A stretch of 64,000 nucleotides of DNA from Bacillus manliponensis (GCF_000712595.1 NZ_JOTN01000016.1:1-64000), one strand, 5' to 3'. Shown: positions 52,420 to 60,640, counted from the stretch's first letter. Notes: generated from the letters alone by a model not told the origin. Translations and numbers: made by a program.

Positions 52420-52574
52420 AGTGAAACTTCAATCAGCGGGGGAGCATCCTCTCATTGGTTGTTAGTTGAACGAATCGGGATTTTACGAGCTGTTAATCTC
52501 TCAACTAAACTTCTTCACTTTCTCTCAAGTTTTGAGTTGGGAGCCTTACAGCCCGCAAATAACGGGATAAATGG
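52416..52574 (+). repeat. interspersed hairpin repeat, longest copy, inside an operon
   Basis: Starts ATAAAGTGAAACTTCAATCA at the carboxyltransferase stop and ends CCCGCAAATAACGGGATAAA. It contains an extra internal segment of about 70 bases (CTCTCAACTAAACTTCTTCA to GAGTTGGGAGCC, itself an inverted repeat CTCAACT/GAGTTGGGAG) not seen in other copies. It separates the last two genes of the leucine operon. Confidence 0.85.
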
Positions 52575-52581
52575 TTGAAGT

Positions 52582-52608
52582 AGCCCGGCTTGTCGGGCTT
52601 TCTTTCCA
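52582..52608 (+). terminator. terminator-like hairpin before the AMP ligase
   Basis: AGCCCG pairs with CGGGCT over GCTTGT and TTCTTTCC follows. It sits 23 bases before the ligase start, so it may attenuate read-through from the leucine operon. Confidence 0.45.
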
Positions 52609-52630
52609 AGTATATAAGGGGGCGAAGAGA

Positions 52631-54574
52631 TTGAAGCAAGCAGTTTGGTTTCCGACAGAAGAGTATAAAAGAACAACACGTTTATATGAATGGATGCAAT
52701 CACTTGGGTATGAAGATTATGAAACTTTTTTTAAAAAGTCAATTGAAGATACAGCATGGTTTTGGGAAGAAGCAGAACGTGCCGTTGGCTATCAATGGAT
52801 GAAACCATATACAGAAGTTCTTGATTTAGCAAATGGTGTTCCGTTCCCACAGTGGTATAAAGAAGGAACTTGTAATGTTGTGGAATCAGCATTAGCACGC
52901 TGGATTGGAGAAGACGAAACAAAAACGCAGCCAGCGGTTATTTGGGAAGGTGAAGATGGTACATCAAAATCTTTTACATACGAGGAATTAGACAACTGGG
53001 TAAGCCGTGTTGCAAATGGGTTAAAGCATGCTGGGATTGAAAAAGGTGACCGTGTGACAATCTATATGCCGATGATCCCAGAAACTGTCGTTGCAATGCT
53101 TGCAGTCATGAAAATTGGAGCCATTATTTCGCCAATCTTTTCAGGATTTGCATCAGACGCAGTGATGACACGTGTACAAGCAGCGGAGTCGAAAATGATT
53201 ATTACAGCTGACGGTTTTGCAAGACGCGGTAAAACAGTTTCGTTAAAAGATGAAGTGGATAAAGCATGTGAACATTGTCCATCCGTTGAAAAGGTTGTTG
53301 TTGTCCGTCATGCTGGTAATGACTTCACGCCGCATCACTACGATATGTCATGGGCTACTCTTGAAAAAGAAAAGCCGCTGACGCATGCGGAAGAAATGAA
53401 GAGTGATGATCCGCTTATGCTGATTTATACATCTGGTACGACAGGAAAGCCAAAAGGAACGGTTCATACTCATGCTGGTTTCCCTCTAAAATCCGCATTT
53501 GATGCTGGTTTTGGTATGAATATTAAACAAGGCGATCGTGTTCTATGGGTAACAGATATGGGCTGGATGATGGGACCGTTCTTATTATTTGGTTCACTTT
53601 TAAATGGTGCAACAATGGTGATGTATGAAGGAGTACCTGATTTCCCAGAAGCCGATCGTCTATGGAAAACTGTAGATCGTTATGAAATTACACATCTTGG
53701 GATTTCTCCAACGTTAATCCGTTCATTAATGGCAAAAGGCGATGAGTGGGTGAACAAACATTCACTACATAGTCTAAAGGTATTCGCATCAACAGGTGAA
53801 CCGTGGAACCCTGATCCTTGGATGTGGCTTTTTGAAACAGTTGGAAAAGGAAAAGTTCCAATTTGTAACTATTCCGGTGGTACAGAAATTTCTGGTGGTA
53901 TTTTCGGAAACGTATTGATTAAGCCAATTGCTCCGATTAGCTTTAACGCTGCACTTCCAGGTATGGCAGCGGCTGTTCTTGATGAAAATGGAATACCTAT
54001 TCAAGATCATGTTGGAGAGTTATGTTTAGAGAAACCATGGGTTGGAATGACAAAGAGCTTCTGGCAAGATGATAAACGTTATGTTGACACATATTGGTCC
54101 CGCTTCCAAAATAAATGGGTTCATGGTGACTGGGTCATTTATGATGGAGAGCAATATGTTATTACGGGCCGTTCAGATGATACATTAAATATTGCTGGTA
54201 AGCGAATTGGTCCTGCTGAGTATGAATCGATTCTTGTGAAACATCCAAATGTTGTAGAAGCAGCAGCTATTGGTGTACCGGATGATATAAAAGGTGAAGT
54301 ATGTCATTGCTTTGCTGTATTAAAAGAAGGAGTTTCTTTCTCATCAGAGCTGAAAAAAGAATTAATGAGTTTAGTGAATTCACATATTGGAAAAGCACTT
54401 TGTCCAAAAGATATTCACGTTGTAGAAGATTTACCGAAAACGCGAAATTCAAAAGTAATGCGCCGCGTCATTAAAGCTGCGTATTTAGGAAAAGAATTAG
54501 GTGACTTGTCGTCTCTTGTAAACCCAGAAGTTGTCACATACATTCAAAGCCTTCACTTAAATCAGCAATTATAA
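52631..54574 (+). CDS. acetyl-CoA synthetase-like acyl/acetoacetate-CoA ligase
   Basis: A 647-residue AMP-forming ligase. An ACAS-type N-terminal region (WFWEEAERAVGYQW, PQWYKEGTCNVVESALARW) is followed by the AMP-binding P-loop YTSGTTGKPKGTVHT (about 288-302), ITGRSDDTLNIAGKRIGP near 520, and the catalytic C-terminal lysine region KTRNSKVMRRVIKAAYLGK. Linked to HMG-CoA lyase, it plausibly activates the acetoacetate that the lyase releases. It could also be a branched acid ligase like YngI, although that is shorter. The start is TTG at 52631, about 9 bases after AAGGGGG; the longer frame to 52571 runs into the repeat. Confidence 0.88.
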   Translation: MKQAVWFPTEEYKRTTRLYEWMQSLGYEDYETFFKKSIEDTAWFWEEAERAVGYQWMKPYTEVLDLANGVPFPQWYKEGTCNVVESALARWIGEDETKTQPAVIWEGEDGTSKSFTYEELDNWVSRVANGLKHAGIEKGDRVTIYMPMIPETVVAMLAVMKIGAIISPIFSGFASDAVMTRVQAAESKMIITADGFARRGKTVSLKDEVDKACEHCPSVEKVVVVRHAGNDFTPHHYDMSWATLEKEKPLTHAEEMKSDDPLMLIYTSGTTGKPKGTVHTHAGFPLKSAFDAGFGMNIKQGDRVLWVTDMGWMMGPFLLFGSLLNGATMVMYEGVPDFPEADRLWKTVDRYEITHLGISPTLIRSLMAKGDEWVNKHSLHSLKVFASTGEPWNPDPWMWLFETVGKGKVPICNYSGGTEISGGIFGNVLIKPIAPISFNAALPGMAAAVLDENGIPIQDHVGELCLEKPWVGMTKSFWQDDKRYVDTYWSRFQNKWVHGDWVIYDGEQYVITGRSDDTLNIAGKRIGPAEYESILVKHPNVVEAAAIGVPDDIKGEVCHCFAVLKEGVSFSSELKKELMSLVNSHIGKALCPKDIHVVEDLPKTRNSKVMRRVIKAAYLGKELGDLSSLVNPEVVTYIQSLHLNQQL

Positions 54575-54583
54575 TTTATGTAA

Positions 54584-54615
54584 GCGAACTCTTACTAGAA
54601 AGAGTTCGTTTTTAT
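54584..54615 (+). terminator. terminator of the leucine operon
   Basis: CGAACTCTT pairs with AAGAGTTCG around ACTAG and is followed by TTTTTATT. Confidence 0.88.
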
Positions 54616-54873
54616 TGTTTTTTGATTGTGGAGTGAATTAAAAGGTAAATATCTTCCTGCAATTTTTAACATTTTTATTTCCAAGAGGATGTACGGAAAA
54701 ATGAAAGAGTTCGTTGCTTCTTTTACGGAGTATTGTTGTATAAATCTCGAAAAAGCTCTGAATTATGGAAAGTTCATAGTTTAGGGCTTTTGTATGTAAA
54801 AACAACCAGGAAAATGGTTGTATGTATAGAATGTAATACATTGTTATTTAAAAAATAGAAGGGAGTTATAGAA

Positions 54874-55662
54874 ATGGACGTAAGTTTAGATTCGAGAAAA
54901 CACACATTTAATAATATTGTAGAAGAATATGAGAAAATAAGACCAACGTATCCGAAAGAGTTGTTTACAGATATTTTTACATACGCCAATGTAAAGGAAA
55001 CGGACCGTATCTTTGAGATTGGATGTGGAACAGGGAAAGCAACGGAAGGTTTCGTAGCGTCAGGTTATAAAAATATCGATTGTGTGGAGCTTGGAGAAAA
55101 TTTAGCGAAGTTTACAGCGAACAAGTTTCAAGATGAAAAAGATATACATGTGTACAATGAGAACTTTGAAACATGGAATATGGGAAAGAATAGCTATGCA
55201 TTAGCAGTGTCCGCAACGGCATTTCATTTTATCAATCCTGATATTGGCTACCCTAAAGTTTCACAGTTATTACGAAAAAACGGAACGATGGCGTTCTTTT
55301 GGACATATTATGTGCAACCAGAAACAGAAATTTTTAGAGAAATAGCAGTTTGCTATGACAAATATGCATCGCACTTGCATCCTAGAAATGTCCCGACACC
55401 AAAGCAATTTATAGAAGAGCGAACAAATTTGACGAAGAAGCAGGATTTATTTCAGGATATCATTGTGAAGGAATATACTTGGGTAGATACGTACACAAGT
55501 AATGAATATATCGATTTAATTCATACGCAATCAGCGCATCAGCTCCTTCCAGGGAATGTAAAAGAAAAACTGTTTCATAGTATTCACACAGTAATTGAAA
55601 ATCATGGTGGTACAATCGAAAAACCACAATTTGTAGCATTATACTTAGCAAAGAAAAAATAA
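54874..55662 (+). CDS. class I SAM-dependent methyltransferase
   Basis: A 262-residue methyltransferase. Motif I is IFEIGCGTGKATEGF (about residues 46-60), CVELGENLAKF follows as the ribose-binding acidic strand, and NSYALAVSATAFHFINPD is motif II/post-motif. The C-terminal cap is specific to a Bacillus subfamily I cannot name further. GAAGGGAG precedes the ATG by about 9 bases. It is followed by NUDIX and DUF3139 genes with short gaps, likely one transcript. Acceptor unknown. Confidence 0.85.
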   Translation: MDVSLDSRKHTFNNIVEEYEKIRPTYPKELFTDIFTYANVKETDRIFEIGCGTGKATEGFVASGYKNIDCVELGENLAKFTANKFQDEKDIHVYNENFETWNMGKNSYALAVSATAFHFINPDIGYPKVSQLLRKNGTMAFFWTYYVQPETEIFREIAVCYDKYASHLHPRNVPTPKQFIEERTNLTKKQDLFQDIIVKEYTWVDTYTSNEYIDLIHTQSAHQLLPGNVKEKLFHSIHTVIENHGGTIEKPQFVALYLAKKK

Positions 55663-55674
55663 CGAGGTGTAAAG

Positions 55675-56172
55675 ATGAGTCATTTAGAATGTAAAATATT
55701 AACGATGTGTATGGTACAAGATGGGGATAACATATTATTAATCAACCGTCCAGATCATTTAGGGTTCCCGGGTTATATTGCTCCAGGCGGAAAAGTAGAT
55801 TTTCCAGAGAGTATTGTTGACGGAGCGATTCGTGAAACACGAGAAGAAACAGGTTTAATTGTAAAAGATATTATTTTTAAAGGAATAGATGAATTTTGCG
55901 AGCCAAATACAAAGCTGCGCTATATGGTGTTTAATTACCTTGCTACATCATTTGAAGGTAATTTAATAGAAAACCCACCAGAAGGCGAATTAGTATGGGT
56001 GAATAGAAAAGAAGCAATGAACTTGCCAATGCAAGAGTGGTTTCGAAAAAGATTACCACTGTTCTTTGAAGAAGGTACTTTTGAATGGCATGCGGTGTGG
56101 GATAAAGAAAGCGGTACAACATTAAGTAAAATGGAGAGGGTATATAAGGAACGAGAATTGAAAGGAGTTTGA
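55675..56172 (+). CDS. NUDIX hydrolase, 8-oxo-dGTPase-like
   Basis: A 165-residue NUDIX protein. The NUDIX box GGKVDFPESIVDGAIRETRE followed by ETGL (about residues 40-62) matches GX5EX7REUXEEXGU fully. The N-terminal MCMVQDGDNILLINRP and the WVNRKEA segment resemble MutT/YtkD-type nucleotide diphosphatases, as does the phrase GIDEFCEPNTKLRYMVFNYL. Substrate may be oxidised or surplus nucleotides. GAGGTG lies 8 bases before the ATG. The gap from the methyltransferase gene is 12 bases. Confidence 0.88.
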   Translation: MSHLECKILTMCMVQDGDNILLINRPDHLGFPGYIAPGGKVDFPESIVDGAIRETREETGLIVKDIIFKGIDEFCEPNTKLRYMVFNYLATSFEGNLIENPPEGELVWVNRKEAMNLPMQEWFRKRLPLFFEEGTFEWHAVWDKESGTTLSKMERVYKERELKGV

Positions 56173-56176
56173 TAGA

Positions 56177-56566
56177 TTGAAACGTTATCGTACGTGGATA
56201 ATTGTATCAATCGTTTTCTTTGTTCTGAGTATTGTTCTCGTTATGTATGATGGTATTCATGGGAATTTCATACGAGATTATATGATGGAAAGACGCACAG
56301 AAGAACATTTAATGAATGAAGGGTATAAAAAAGAAGAGATTGCATCCATCGAAGCAACTTATAATATGAAGTTTAATACCGGTGATATAAATGGAACAAT
56401 AGCATACGTTATTTTTCAAGACGAACCGAAAGAAAAATACTTGTATGTTCAGTGGAGAGATTCCAGGGAAATCCAACAAAAGTGCGACTATTATAATGAG
56501 GATACAAATGCAGTTGAGGTGGAATATACGGAAGAGCGAAAATATATGGTGAAAGATTGTTATTGA
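56177..56566 (+). CDS. DUF3139 membrane-anchored protein
   Basis: A 129-residue protein with one N-terminal helix (about 8-25) and a small outside domain: HLMNEGYKKEEIASIEATYN then AYVIFQDEPKEKYLYVQW. This arrangement matches DUF3139 proteins of Bacillus, function unknown. TTG start 8 bases after AAAGGAG, four bases past the NUDIX stop. A terminator ends the three-gene unit. Confidence 0.75.
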   Translation: MKRYRTWIIVSIVFFVLSIVLVMYDGIHGNFIRDYMMERRTEEHLMNEGYKKEEIASIEATYNMKFNTGDINGTIAYVIFQDEPKEKYLYVQWRDSREIQQKCDYYNEDTNAVEVEYTEERKYMVKDCY

Positions 56567-56573
56567 GTAGCTT

Positions 56574-56614
56574 ATGAGAGCGTGTTTGATCAAAAAACAT
56601 GCTCTCATTTTTTA
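56574..56614 (+). terminator. terminator after the DUF3139 gene
   Basis: ATGAGAGCGTGTTT pairs with AAACATGCTCTCAT (one G-T-type mismatch) around GATCAAA, followed by T6. Confidence 0.88.
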
Positions 56615-56757
56615 AAATGTTGGTGATACTCTTGTAATATATAATGATTTTTTAGCTTAATATCACGAATTCATACAGGCGATTATAAGGAATTGTCACA
56701 GCACTCTATACATATAAGTTTATAAACTATGTCTTTATGTAAAAAGGAGTGGATAGA

Positions 56758-57096
56758 TTGAACAGGGTAGGGAAAAATGATTTTGTTTCTGGATTTGTAC
56801 CCAATCATAACCATGGATCGGTAGACTATACATCAGTTGAAGCAGGACATGTACATCAATGTCTCGATGTAACATCCCCACCAATTCCCGCAGAGAATGG
56901 TGGACATATACATTATACTGAAGGATATGTTGTCTTTGAGGATGGACATACGCATTATTATAAGGCATACTCAGGGCCTGCAATTCCTGTAGGGAATGGG
57001 ATGCATGTCCACTATTACGACTTTTATACAACTGAAAATAGCGGACATAAACATCATATTAAGGGGGTAGATCAACCTGCCCCAGGTAATAAATAG
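56758..57096 (+). CDS. YmaF-like His-rich protein
   Basis: A 112-residue protein made of HxH repeats about 20-25 residues apart: NHNHGS, GHVHQC, GHIHYTEG, GHTHYYKAYS, MHVHYYDFYT and GHKHHIKG. That is the pattern of the YmaF family (named for B. subtilis YmaF). Repeated histidines on beta turns suggest metal binding, but no metal is known to me. Start is TTG at 56758, 8-9 bases after AAAGGAG; GTG at 56749 overlaps that site. No signal peptide. Neighbouring DUF2935 protein is also a candidate metal binder. Confidence 0.82.
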   Translation: MNRVGKNDFVSGFVPNHNHGSVDYTSVEAGHVHQCLDVTSPPIPAENGGHIHYTEGYVVFEDGHTHYYKAYSGPAIPVGNGMHVHYYDFYTTENSGHKHHIKGVDQPAPGNK

Positions 57097-57129
57097 AGTT
57101 AATACAGAGCTATAGTATGTTTAATAACG

Positions 57130-57210
57130 ATAAAGTGAAATGGGGGGGCATCCCCCACTGAGTGTTAGTTGAACCAATTGGGCTTTTACAGCCCGTTAAT
57201 ACGGGATAAA
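57130..57210 (+). repeat. interspersed hairpin repeat, near full-length copy
   Basis: ATAAAGTGAAATGGGGGGGC, ATCCCCCACTGAGTGTTAG, TTGAACCAATTGGGCTTTTA and CAGCCCGTTAATACGGG, then ATAAA. Three stem-loops can be drawn: GGGGG/CCCCC, GGGCT/AGCCC and CCCG/CGGG. Confidence 0.88.
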
Positions 57211-57294
57211 AAATAATTATTTCTCCTAAGCATATTAATTTTTCTCTATTCATATACACAATAGAGTGATTTTAAAGAGAAGGAGTGATTTTTT

Positions 57295-58200
57295 ATGTCT
57301 ACAGATCAGCCGATTCCTGAGCACTTTGTTATGGACCCTCAACGTGCAATGCTTTTACCTCCAGAGTTGAAAGCAGCACCGCCTGAATCGTTAACAGAAC
57401 AACTATTTATTGAGAGATCTTTAACTGAAAATCGATTTTGGTTACGAATTATGAAGGAGCATGCTTTATTTCTTAGTGAAGGATTTAATCGAAATGAGAA
57501 AAAACTAATTCAGCAAGTAGAACAATTTTTTCATCTTTTTGATCGACATTTACAAAAAGCATTCACTGTTCCTGAGACTGTTCAAGCAGTTAGGAAATTA
57601 AATGAGGAAAGCATTGAGCTCGTTTATGCTTTTCGTAATTATAAAAGGAATCTTTTAATTTTAATTATTAATTGTAAAGTAAAGGGCTTTAATTTCCCAT
57701 TATTAGTAGATCATATTGCACGAGAAGCAGAATATTTTATAAGGAGTCTTCAAAAATTTAATGAAGGAAAAATGGATCCAATTCAAGATGCCATAATTAG
57801 TGAAAATGTATTTTGGTTACGAATTATGATGGAACATTCTCGGTTTATTGCCTCGTTACTTGATCAATCAGAACGGAAGTTGGTTCATACTGCTTCAAAA
57901 TTCGGGGATGATTTTGAGATTTTGCTTAATCAGGCTCGAGATGTTGAATCCATGCTATACAAGAAGGAGCCGACATATCCGATTATTGGAAAACTGAATA
58001 AGGATAGTGAAAATGCAACTGTTGAACTAAGAAACTTTAAAAAAGCAGGATTAGAGCTCATCCAAACATGTCAAATCAAAAGTGTAATTAATCCACTATT
58101 AGCAGATCATGTTACAAGAGAAGCTGAACATTTTCTATTTATGATCCACGTTTTAGAACAGCGATTAAAACAAAAGCAAACGGAACAATCTACCCAGTAG
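57295..58200 (+). CDS. tandem DUF2935 protein
   Basis: A 301-residue all-helical protein with two copies of the same domain. The first has ENRFWLRIMKEHALFLSEGF (about 44-63) and LLVDHIAREAEYFIRSL (about 140-156); the second has ENVFWLRIMMEHSRFIASLL (about 173-192) and LLADHVTREAEHFLFMI. Each contains an E..H...E..H pattern typical of DUF2935, a four-helix ferritin-like, probably metal-binding fold. Role unknown; B. cereus group members often have several. AGAAGGAGTG lies 7 bases before the ATG. Followed by a terminator. Confidence 0.85.
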   Translation: MSTDQPIPEHFVMDPQRAMLLPPELKAAPPESLTEQLFIERSLTENRFWLRIMKEHALFLSEGFNRNEKKLIQQVEQFFHLFDRHLQKAFTVPETVQAVRKLNEESIELVYAFRNYKRNLLILIINCKVKGFNFPLLVDHIAREAEYFIRSLQKFNEGKMDPIQDAIISENVFWLRIMMEHSRFIASLLDQSERKLVHTASKFGDDFEILLNQARDVESMLYKKEPTYPIIGKLNKDSENATVELRNFKKAGLELIQTCQIKSVINPLLADHVTREAEHFLFMIHVLEQRLKQKQTEQSTQ

Positions 58201-58540
58201 TTGAATAGAGTTGTTACTTATTTTCCATGATAGGTTATGTGCCAGTATATGTGTTGTGATTTTTAAGGAACTAAGCTATTCATATAAACTTAAAGCACTT
58301 CTTGTCTACTCAAGGCACCAAGTGCTTTTTTGTGTTTCAGAATAGAAACGAAAGGGATTACTATAACTTTATTCTCCAATATGTCATAAACGTGGAACAC
58401 AAATCGTTTTAAAGATAAAATTAAAACCATTTACAACGCCTAGATGAATTAAAGTGTTCAGATGAATCTGAATATTTGTAGGTGATGAGTATATCATGAT
58501 AATTTGAGTATACCATGATAAGAGAGAAGAGGTGCTACAC
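58201..58540. other. intergenic with terminator, no gene
   Basis: AAAGCACTT (58292-58300) pairs with AAGTGCTTT (58320-58328), followed by T6, closing the DUF2935 gene. ATATCATGATAA and TACCATGATAA direct repeats (58490-58520) precede the DUF3995 gene; they could be operator half-sites. Confidence 0.5.
58291..58332 (+). terminator. terminator after the DUF2935 gene
   Basis: AAAGCACTT pairs with AAGTGCTTT, with an inner CTTG/CAAG stem; T6 follows. Confidence 0.8.
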
Positions 58541-58963
58541 GTGATTGTATTCATTGTTATAGCAGTATGTTTGTTGGTCACTATTAGTTTTATACATGTT
58601 TACTGGGCGTTTGGTGGGAGGTGGGGAATTGCAGCTGCAATTCCAAGTGAATCTGGAGAAAGAGCCTTTACCCCGAGTCCAGTTATAACTTTGTTTGTTG
58701 GATTATTATTAAGTATGGCTGCAATTTTGTTGTTACTGCAGGTTGATATTATTCCATTATTTGTCCCGCAAATCATTGTTCAAATTGGTTGCTGGATTTG
58801 TATGTTCGTATTTACTGTAAGAGTAATCGGAGAGTTCAACTATTTTGGTATCTTTAAAAGAAAAAAGGGAACGTACTTTGCGAAAATGGATACAATGTTA
58901 TTCATTCCGCTTTGTGCCTTTTTAGCTGTGTCATTTTTAATAGCGGTAATCGGTATGGAATAA
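58541..58963 (+). CDS. DUF3995 membrane protein
   Basis: A 140-residue protein with four membrane helices (about 2-22, 50-70, 78-98, 118-138). The sequence HVYWAFGGRWGIAAAIPS after the first helix is the DUF3995 signature. Function unknown. GTG start 58541 comes 6-8 bases after AGAGGTG; the GTG at 58532 overlaps that site. It precedes an ArsR-like regulator gene by 46 bases, and the two probably form one unit. Confidence 0.8.
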   Translation: MIVFIVIAVCLLVTISFIHVYWAFGGRWGIAAAIPSESGERAFTPSPVITLFVGLLLSMAAILLLLQVDIIPLFVPQIIVQIGCWICMFVFTVRVIGEFNYFGIFKRKKGTYFAKMDTMLFIPLCAFLAVSFLIAVIGME

Positions 58964-59009
58964 TGATAAAATAATAGTAATCATGATTTCTTATAAGGGG
59001 CGTAGAGTA

Positions 59010-59546
59010 GTGAAGCATACAAATGAATTAATAAAGATATTAGTAGATGAAAAAGCAGTGAAAATTATAGAGTTAACGAAAGATGTACCGAAATCAACGA
59101 AAGAGCTTGCTACTCTTATGAACGTGAAAAATTCAAATTTATACTATCCAATTAAGAAGTTACTTGAAGTAAATGCGATTCAAGTAGCGCATGAAAAACA
59201 AGTAAAGAACATTACAGAATACTATTATTCCAGTTCACATTTATTGAATAAAGACGGAATTGTAATTGAAGGAGAGCAATTTAAGGAACATCTTGAAGGA
59301 TGTATAAAATACTATTTGTATTTGCAGACAAAATTGATACAGAAGCTTGAAGAAGATGCAAATCGTTCACATGCTGAAGATGATTTAGGGAATGCTCAAA
59401 TTTCATTTCATAATGTAAAAACAACACCTAAGAAGTGGAAAGAGTTAAGTGAGAAAATTAATAATCTTATTGATTCATATAGAGATAATGAAGAGGTAGA
59501 GGATGTAGAAACGTTTAACTACATTATTGGTTCATATAAAGAATAA
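59010..59546 (+). CDS. ArsR-like winged-helix regulator
   Basis: A 178-residue protein with an N-terminal winged helix: KILVDEKAVKIIELTKDVPK, STKELATLMNVKNSNLYYPI (about 30-50 recognition helix) and ITEYYYSSS wing. The C-terminal 90 residues are helical and acidic, probably for dimerisation or ligand sensing. GTG at 59010 is 9 bases after AAGGGG; 58983 lacks a site. Likely partner of the DUF3995 gene upstream. Its last codons lie inside a 25-bp palindrome shared with the convergent gene. Confidence 0.75.
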   Translation: MKHTNELIKILVDEKAVKIIELTKDVPKSTKELATLMNVKNSNLYYPIKKLLEVNAIQVAHEKQVKNITEYYYSSSHLLNKDGIVIEGEQFKEHLEGCIKYYLYLQTKLIQKLEEDANRSHAEDDLGNAQISFHNVKTTPKKWKELSEKINNLIDSYRDNEEVEDVETFNYIIGSYKE

Positions 59547-59599
59547 AGAAAGAGCATGTTTCTATATATCCTTTGAAACATGCTCTTTCTTTATTCTTT
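59538..59599. terminator. 25-bp perfect bidirectional terminator covering both stop codons
   Basis: Bases 59538-59562 are the exact reverse complement of 59575-59599 (AAAGAATAAAGAAAGAGC...), with a 12-base loop. The TAA of the plus gene (59544-59546) and of the minus gene (59591-59593) both lie in the arms, so both proteins end in Lys-Glu. Confidence 0.93.
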
Positions 59600-60640
59600 T
59601 GTTAGTGTTCCTTGATGAAAAAACATTTGCCAGCTGCCATTTCTATGTTTCCAAATAGAGCTGCGCAAAGTTTGCTGTTTTCTCGTTTCATCATGTATAT
59701 GATATGTTGTGAGTACAGTATCATCGGATAATGGGTGTATTTCAAAGTTAAAAAGATTCATTTTTCTAATCGTTAGCGTAAGCCTGCCATTGTGGGAAGA
59801 ATCTTTCTTATACCAAACCTTTCCTGAACTGCTAAATTCAAAGAAATCCTCTGCAAGTAACTTATCTAATTCACTTGGTGAGGTGCGTGTTTCAGGTTGT
59901 AATAATTGTTGTTCTAGTGCATGTAAATGCTGTTTTAGCTCAACAAAAGAAAGTGCTTGAGAATCAACGGTGTATGCAATAGGATACAAGAACTCTGGAT
60001 TGTGTATATCATTATTTTGAATGACAACATCTGCATGAAGGTTCGGTGTATGTTGTTCTAAATACAGTTTGGAAGCAGCGTGATACCTCTTTATAAACAT
60101 TTCTTCTGCTTTTTTATAACTCCCAAAAGCTTGCGCCTCTCGCTTAGCACCTCTTTTTCTGGCTATATCGAAGTCAGTATCGATATAGATTTTGAAATCA
60201 TATAGATTATATAACTCCTCTTTAAATAAAAAAGTTCCATCGATAATGAAAATCATATCGTGAGTTGCTACTTCTGTATAGGGATTCACATACTCATCTT
60301 TTGTTAAATCAAAAGAACTAGTTTTATAATGAAGATTTCCAGTAGGCCCTAAAGGAATTAAAAGTTTTTCTTTAAAAGATTTATAGTCGTGAGCGTCTTC
60401 GTAATATCCAATAGCCGAATCTTTTCCTTGTCTATAACGAATAACTCGTGGATTATGAAAATAATCGATACTCGTCCGGATTACTTTCTTATTTTTGTAT
60501 TGAAGTTCCTCAGCAAGCTCATTAGCAAATGTTGTTTTCCCAGATGCGGTTATTCCACTCACTCCAACTCGAATTGGATGGTTCATTTTCAAACTCAATA
60601 TTTTAGTTGCTATATCAGAAATTAGTTTGCTCCTTAGCAT
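59591..60640 (-). CDS. uridine kinase-like P-loop kinase fused to DUF4440
   Basis: A 349-residue two-domain protein. Residues 15-225 are a uridine kinase/phosphoribulokinase-like NTPase: Walker A GITASGKTTF (about 31-40), a lid region RTSIDYFHNP with the Asp of the uridine kinase DDFY motif, FIIDGTFLF as Walker B, and KRGAKREAQAFG. Residues 240-349 look like a DUF4440 (NTF2/SnoaL-like) domain: LDKLLAEDFFEFSSSGKVWY, then TTYHIHDETRKQQTLRSSIW and WQMFFHQGT. The fusion suggests modification or sensing of a nucleoside-like small molecule. ATG at 60640 is 8 bases after TAGGAG; the longer start is rejected. Confidence 0.8.
   Translation of the reverse strand: MLRSKLISDIATKILSLKMNHPIRVGVSGITASGKTTFANELAEELQYKNKKVIRTSIDYFHNPRVIRYRQGKDSAIGYYEDAHDYKSFKEKLLIPLGPTGNLHYKTSSFDLTKDEYVNPYTEVATHDMIFIIDGTFLFKEELYNLYDFKIYIDTDFDIARKRGAKREAQAFGSYKKAEEMFIKRYHAASKLYLEQHTPNLHADVVIQNNDIHNPEFLYPIAYTVDSQALSFVELKQHLHALEQQLLQPETRTSPSELDKLLAEDFFEFSSSGKVWYKKDSSHNGRLTLTIRKMNLFNFEIHPLSDDTVLTTYHIHDETRKQQTLRSSIWKHRNGSWQMFFHQGTLTKE

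Noticed and set aside
52571-52630. 20-codon N-terminal extension of the AMP ligase
   Set aside because: The upstream ATG lies at the end of the interspersed repeat; AAGGGGG precedes the TTG at 52631.
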